Positions 60,754-64,000 of a DNA stretch of 64,000 bases are shown here, one piece after another. A model generated the notes under the pieces. That model was not told the DNA's origin, made no database searches, and saw nothing but the letters and a program-made list of their open reading frames with translations. Both the position numbers and the translations under genes were made by a program. This stretch comes from Novispirillum itersonii (GTDB lineage Bacteria; Pseudomonadota; Alphaproteobacteria; Rhodospirillales; Rhodospirillaceae): assembly GCF_014205675.1 (NCBI RefSeq), contig NZ_JACIIX010000005.1, forward strand, positions 186,923 through 250,922. Direction: 5' to 3'. Every line of letters begins with the position of its first letter. Position 1 is the first letter of the stretch.

Positions 60754-62100
60754 TTACGCTTCGGTCTTCTGGAACAGCGACCCGCCCTTTTCGGCGGCAT
60801 CGCGGCCCGGCAGCAGCAGATTCAGCAGCAGGCCGACCAGCGTCGCCAGCGCGATGTTGGAGATCTTGAAGGACTCGCCGACGGTCAGTTCGACGCCGCC
60901 GATGCCGATCACCAGAATCACCGAGGCGATGATCAGGTTGCGCTTGCGGCCGAAATCAAGGTGACGGTCCACCATCATCCGCAGGCCGGAGGAGGCGATG
61001 ACGCCGAACAGCAGCATCGACACCCCGCCCATCACCGCGGTCGGGATGGTCTGGATCAGCGCCGACACGCTGCCGAGGAAGCCGAACAGCACCGCCAGCA
61101 CCGCCGCCCCGCCGACAACCCACACCGACAGCACGCGGGTGATGGCGATGACGCCGATGTTCTCGCCATAGGTGGTCAGCGGCGGGCCGCCGAGGAACGC
61201 CCCCAGCATGGTGCCCAGACCGTCACCCAGCAGCGAGCGGTGCAGGCCCGGCTTGCGCAGGAAGTCCCGGCCGGTGACCTTCGACAGCACCATCTGGTGG
61301 CCGAGGTGTTCGGTAATGGTCACCAGCGCCACCGGGGCGATGATCAGGATCGCCGACAGCGACACGGTGAACGGCTGGTTGATGCCCGGCAGCACAAAGT
61401 CCGGCATGGCGAACAGCGGAGCGGCCAGCACGGTGCCGAAGTTAACCAGACCCAGCACCAGCGCCGCAACATAGCCGCTGACGATGCCGAACAGCACCGG
61501 CACCAGCGCCAGAACGCCCTTGAAGTACATGTTGCAGGCAATGGTGATGACCAGCGTGAACAGCGCCACGCCCAGATGCACCAGCGAATAGGCACCGGTG
61601 GCCGGATCGTTCATCGCCATCTTCACCGCCACCGGGGCCAGCGACAGGCCGATACACATGATCACCGGGCCGATGACGATCGGCGGCAGCAGGCGCATCA
61701 GCCAGTCAATGCCCGACGTGCGGATGAAGAAGGCCACCACCACAAACACCAGACCGGCGGTCATCGCCCCGACCATCGCCCCGGACACCCCGGCCAGCTG
61801 GGTGGCAACGATGATCGGGGTGATGAAGGCGAAGGACGACCCCAGATAGGCCGGAATCTGCGCCTTGGTCAGCACGATATACAGCAGGGTGCCGATCCCG
61901 CTGGACACCAGCGCCACCGACGGGTGCAGCCCGGTCAGGAACGGCACCAGAATGGTGGCGCCGAACATGGCGAACAGGTGCTGCGCCGACAGCGGCAGCC
62001 ACGCCGCCGCCGCCGGACGGTCGTGAATATCATAGATAAAGTCGTGCTCGGACGGGCCCTGTCCCGTCCCACCCTGCGGTGCCGGAGTCTCAGCGGTCAT
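60754..62100 (-). CDS. uraA: Uracil/xanthine permease (NCS2 family)
   Basis: This 448-residue inner-membrane protein has fourteen predicted helices and the NCS2 features: QHLFAMFGATILVPFLTG near the start, SSFAFITPI, NQPFTVSLSAILIIAPVALVTITEHLGHQ (with the Glu in ITEHLG that binds the base) and GAFLGGPPLTTYGENIGVIAITRV. This ITEHLG and TTYGENIG pattern is that of uracil permeases more than of xanthine ones, but a substrate test is needed. It has a palindromic operator candidate in its promoter. The 3' end is duplicated as two 15-bp units. Confidence 0.9.
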   Translation of the reverse strand: MTAETPAPQGGTGQGPSEHDFIYDIHDRPAAAAWLPLSAQHLFAMFGATILVPFLTGLHPSVALVSSGIGTLLYIVLTKAQIPAYLGSSFAFITPIIVATQLAGVSGAMVGAMTAGLVFVVVAFFIRTSGIDWLMRLLPPIVIGPVIMCIGLSLAPVAVKMAMNDPATGAYSLVHLGVALFTLVITIACNMYFKGVLALVPVLFGIVSGYVAALVLGLVNFGTVLAAPLFAMPDFVLPGINQPFTVSLSAILIIAPVALVTITEHLGHQMVLSKVTGRDFLRKPGLHRSLLGDGLGTMLGAFLGGPPLTTYGENIGVIAITRVLSVWVVGGAAVLAVLFGFLGSVSALIQTIPTAVMGGVSMLLFGVIASSGLRMMVDRHLDFGRKRNLIIASVILVIGIGGVELTVGESFKISNIALATLVGLLLNLLLPGRDAAEKGGSLFQKTEA

Positions 62101-62127
62101 TGTGCGTATACTTTCCCTGTTTTTCGC

Positions 62128-62144
62128 TGTGATACGTCATCACA
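62128..62144. promoter_or_regulatory. Palindromic operator candidate upstream of the permease gene
   Basis: TGTGAT-ACGTC-ATCACA is a perfect 6-5-6 palindrome 28 bp upstream of the permease start and 128 bp upstream of the divergent cysS. It looks like a GntR- or CRP-family site but has one base more than the standard TGTGA-N6-TCACA. Confidence 0.5.
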
Positions 62145-62271
62145 CAAAATCGCAACGATGTACGACGCCGGGCCGGAGAAGGCAAGCGGCGTCATCGCGC
62201 TTGCCGGGGGCGGCCCGGCGTGCAATTCTGTCTGCTCTCCGACTGTTACTTTATAACACAGACAGAAGACC

Positions 62272-63810
62272 ATGACTGACCACACGCTGACTCTGTTCAA
62301 TTCCTATGGCCGCGAGCTTCAGGCCTTCGCGCCGATTGATCCGAATGCCGTGCGGCTCTACAGCTGTGGTCCCACCGTCTACAACTATGCCCATATCGGC
62401 AATCTGCGCGCCTATGTGTTCGTTGATACCCTGCGCCGCACGCTGGCGTGGAAGGGGTACAACGTCACCCATGTCATCAACATCACCGATGTCGGCCATC
62501 TGACCTCCGACGCCGATGAAGGCGACGACAAGATGGAAAAGGCCGCCGCCCAGCAGCAGCGCACGGTGTGGGACATTGCCGAACACTACACCACCGCCTT
62601 CAAGACCGACCTGAGCCGCCTGAACATCCTGCCGCCGTCGCTGTGGTCGAAGGCCACCGACCACATTCAGGAAATGATCGCCTTCGCCGAGACGCTGGAA
62701 CAGAACGGCGTCACCTACGCGCTGGACGACGGCCTGTATTTTGACACTTCGAAGGTGGCGGACTACGGCAAGCTCGGCCTGCTGGATCTGGACGGGCAGG
62801 AAGCGGGCAAGCGCGTCTCCGCCGGGGGCAAGCGCAATCCGTCGGACTTCGCGGTGTGGCGGCGCAGCCCGACCGACAAGCAGCGCCTGATGGAATGGCA
62901 CGCCCCGTGGGGCGTCGGCGCGCCGGGCTGGCATCTGGAATGCTCGGTGATGTCGGCCAAATATCTGGGCGACCGCTTTGACATCCACACCGGCGGCATC
63001 GACCACCGGCAGGTGCACCACTGCAACGAAATCGCCCAGAATCAGGCCCACAGCGCCTGTGACCATCCGGGTGCCAACTGGTGGATGCACAACGAATTCC
63101 TCGTGCTGCGCAGCGACGGCGACGAGGGCGAGAAGATGTCCAAGTCCAAGGGCAACTTCCTGACCCTGCAATCCCTGATCGACCGTGGCATTCACCCGCT
63201 GGCCTACCGGCTGTTCCTGCTGACCGCCTCGTACCGCTCCAACCTCGAATTCTCGTGGGATGCGGTGGCGGCGGCACGCTCCAACCTGCGGCGGATGCTG
63301 CTGCGCGTCGCCCGCCTGCGGGAAGAGGTCGGGGCCGATGCCGAGCGCTGGCTGAAGATCGCGGCGGAAGCCAAATTCCAGAGCGGCGGACCGTTCACCT
63401 ATCTGCGGCGGGAACTGGAAGCCGGACTGTCACCGAAGGCCGTCGGTTACATTGAGGCGCTGGACGCCGCCCTGTCCAACGACCTGCACACCCCGGACGC
63501 GCTGGTGACCCTCGGCCGCCTGCTGGATGACAAGAAGCTGGCTGCCGAGGAAGCCCTGCGGCTGGCCTGCCTGTTTGACCTGACCCTCGGGCTGGCCCTG
63601 ACCACTGTCAGCGCCGCCGATCTGGCGATCCGTCCGCAGTCGGCCACCATCACCGACGCCGAGATCACCGCCCTGATCGAGCAGCGGACCGCCGCCCGCA
63701 AGGCCAAGGACTTTGCCGCCTCCGACGCCCTGCGCGACCAGCTTCTGGCGGCGGGCGTGGAAATCAAGGACACCCCGCAGGGCACCGACTGGGAATGGCG
63801 GGCGGTGTAA
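62272..63810 (+). CDS. cysS: Cysteinyl-tRNA synthetase
   Basis: This 512-residue class I enzyme charges tRNA-Cys with cysteine. Its catalytic motifs are intact: the zinc ligand region LYSCGPTVYNYAHIGNLRAYVF with HIGN, the second zinc region GWHLECSVMSAKYLG and HTGGIDHRQVHHCNEIAQ, and KMSKS at EKMSKSKGNFLT. The DALR domain and C-terminal helix bundle (SATITDAEITALIEQRTAARKAKDFAASDALRDQLLAAGVEIKDT) are complete and length is normal. There is a terminator after it. Confidence 0.97.
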   Translation: MTDHTLTLFNSYGRELQAFAPIDPNAVRLYSCGPTVYNYAHIGNLRAYVFVDTLRRTLAWKGYNVTHVINITDVGHLTSDADEGDDKMEKAAAQQQRTVWDIAEHYTTAFKTDLSRLNILPPSLWSKATDHIQEMIAFAETLEQNGVTYALDDGLYFDTSKVADYGKLGLLDLDGQEAGKRVSAGGKRNPSDFAVWRRSPTDKQRLMEWHAPWGVGAPGWHLECSVMSAKYLGDRFDIHTGGIDHRQVHHCNEIAQNQAHSACDHPGANWWMHNEFLVLRSDGDEGEKMSKSKGNFLTLQSLIDRGIHPLAYRLFLLTASYRSNLEFSWDAVAAARSNLRRMLLRVARLREEVGADAERWLKIAAEAKFQSGGPFTYLRRELEAGLSPKAVGYIEALDAALSNDLHTPDALVTLGRLLDDKKLAAEEALRLACLFDLTLGLALTTVSAADLAIRPQSATITDAEITALIEQRTAARKAKDFAASDALRDQLLAAGVEIKDTPQGTDWEWRAV

Positions 63811-63847
63811 CACCCCACCTCCCCCTTTCTCTCCTGCCGCATTCAGC

Positions 63848-63879
63848 ACCCGCCCGGCCCCGGCCCGGCGGGTGTTTTC
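63848..63879 (+). terminator. Terminator of cysS
   Basis: ACCCGCC..GGCCCC / GGCC..GGCGGGT then GTTTTCT, 37 bp after the stop. The dispersed element follows immediately. Confidence 0.75.
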
Positions 63880-63880
63880 T

Positions 63881-64000
63881 TAGAGCATTTTCCGATTGAG
63901 TAGGCTCCGGTCAATCGAAGAAAATGCTCTCTTTTTAAAAAGTTAGAGCGTTTTCAACCGCAAAACCGGTGTCCACTTTTGCTGAAAACGCTTGTCTTAT
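63881..64000. repeat. Two-hairpin dispersed element, copy 2
   Basis: Nearly identical to the copy at 23.7 kb (a few changes; the same TAGAGCATTTTC start, AT linker and second module). The last arm diverges before the final bases (GAAAACGCTTGTC), possibly a decayed end. It starts directly after the cysS terminator. Confidence 0.85.

Noticed and set aside
1..64000. CRISPR array
   Set aside because: No set of regularly spaced identical repeats with unique spacers; the tandem repeats found are contiguous, without spacers.

Overview
The window is GC-rich, almost saturated with genes, and has the gene content of an alphaproteobacterium, most likely a Rhodospirillales-type organism. This placement is an inference from gene families and from a dispersed repeat style typical of alphaproteobacteria; no rRNA or marker phylogeny could be run. 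It carries about 55 protein genes, one tRNA gene (Glu, UUC) and no CRISPR array or rRNA.

Layout. 1-6.4 kb: end of a periplasmic solute-binding-like protein, a delta-class carbonic anhydrase, a tiny orphan tail-collar protein, a DD-HD cation efflux transporter, pdxH, a glycine-zipper lipoprotein, a DnaJ-type co-chaperone, an acetyltransferase and tRNA-Glu. 6.4-9.1 kb: an AT-rich island next to the tRNA. It holds two tightly coupled genes, an EVE/PUA-like reader domain joined to a membrane segment followed by a small membrane-anchored coiled-coil protein. They lie between inverted remnants of one IS5-family element, with an IS630 remnant at the right edge. This is the best candidate for an undescribed system, probably anti-phage defence. 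9.1-19 kb: a complete salicylate-to-central-metabolism operon (salicylate 5-hydroxylase nagAa-G-H-Ab, an aromatic acid importer, nagK, nagL, nagI) with a divergent NahR/NagR-like LysR regulator.

19-32 kb: DUF945 protein, MFS exporter with a divergent TetR regulator, RluA-type pseudouridine synthase, lysine-2,3-aminomutase-like enzyme, a gtrA-gtrB-gtrC-like glycosylation operon, an FtsK-type motor that lacks the usual membrane domain, a PAS protein and an Fe-S scaffold. 32-45.6 kb: thioesterase, dCache chemoreceptor, malonyl-CoA decarboxylase, NAD(P)H-hydrate repair enzyme, D-amino acid dehydrogenase, histidine phosphatase, and a multi-PAS histidine kinase with an HD-GYP response regulator. 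45.9-64 kb: extensin-like protein, PBP4-type D,D-carboxypeptidase, AraC regulator, BOF-domain protein, PPi-dependent phosphofructokinase, two acetyltransferases, an iron(III) ABC binding protein and permease without an ATPase gene, an RND efflux pump with TetR regulator, a uracil/xanthine permease and cysS.

Intergenic DNA is rich in repeats. A 116-bp two-hairpin element occurs at 23.7 and 63.9 kb, with degenerate copies near 28.2 kb, and its end matches the end of the IS630 remnant, so it looks like an IS630-derived MITE. A modular GC-rich hairpin repeat lies between nagAa and nagG and again upstream of the NAD(P)H-hydrate repair gene. A 30-bp repeat with period exactly ten codons lies at 36.9 kb. 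Three genes have their last codons and stop tandemly duplicated. Several genes have clear operators or terminators, listed individually.
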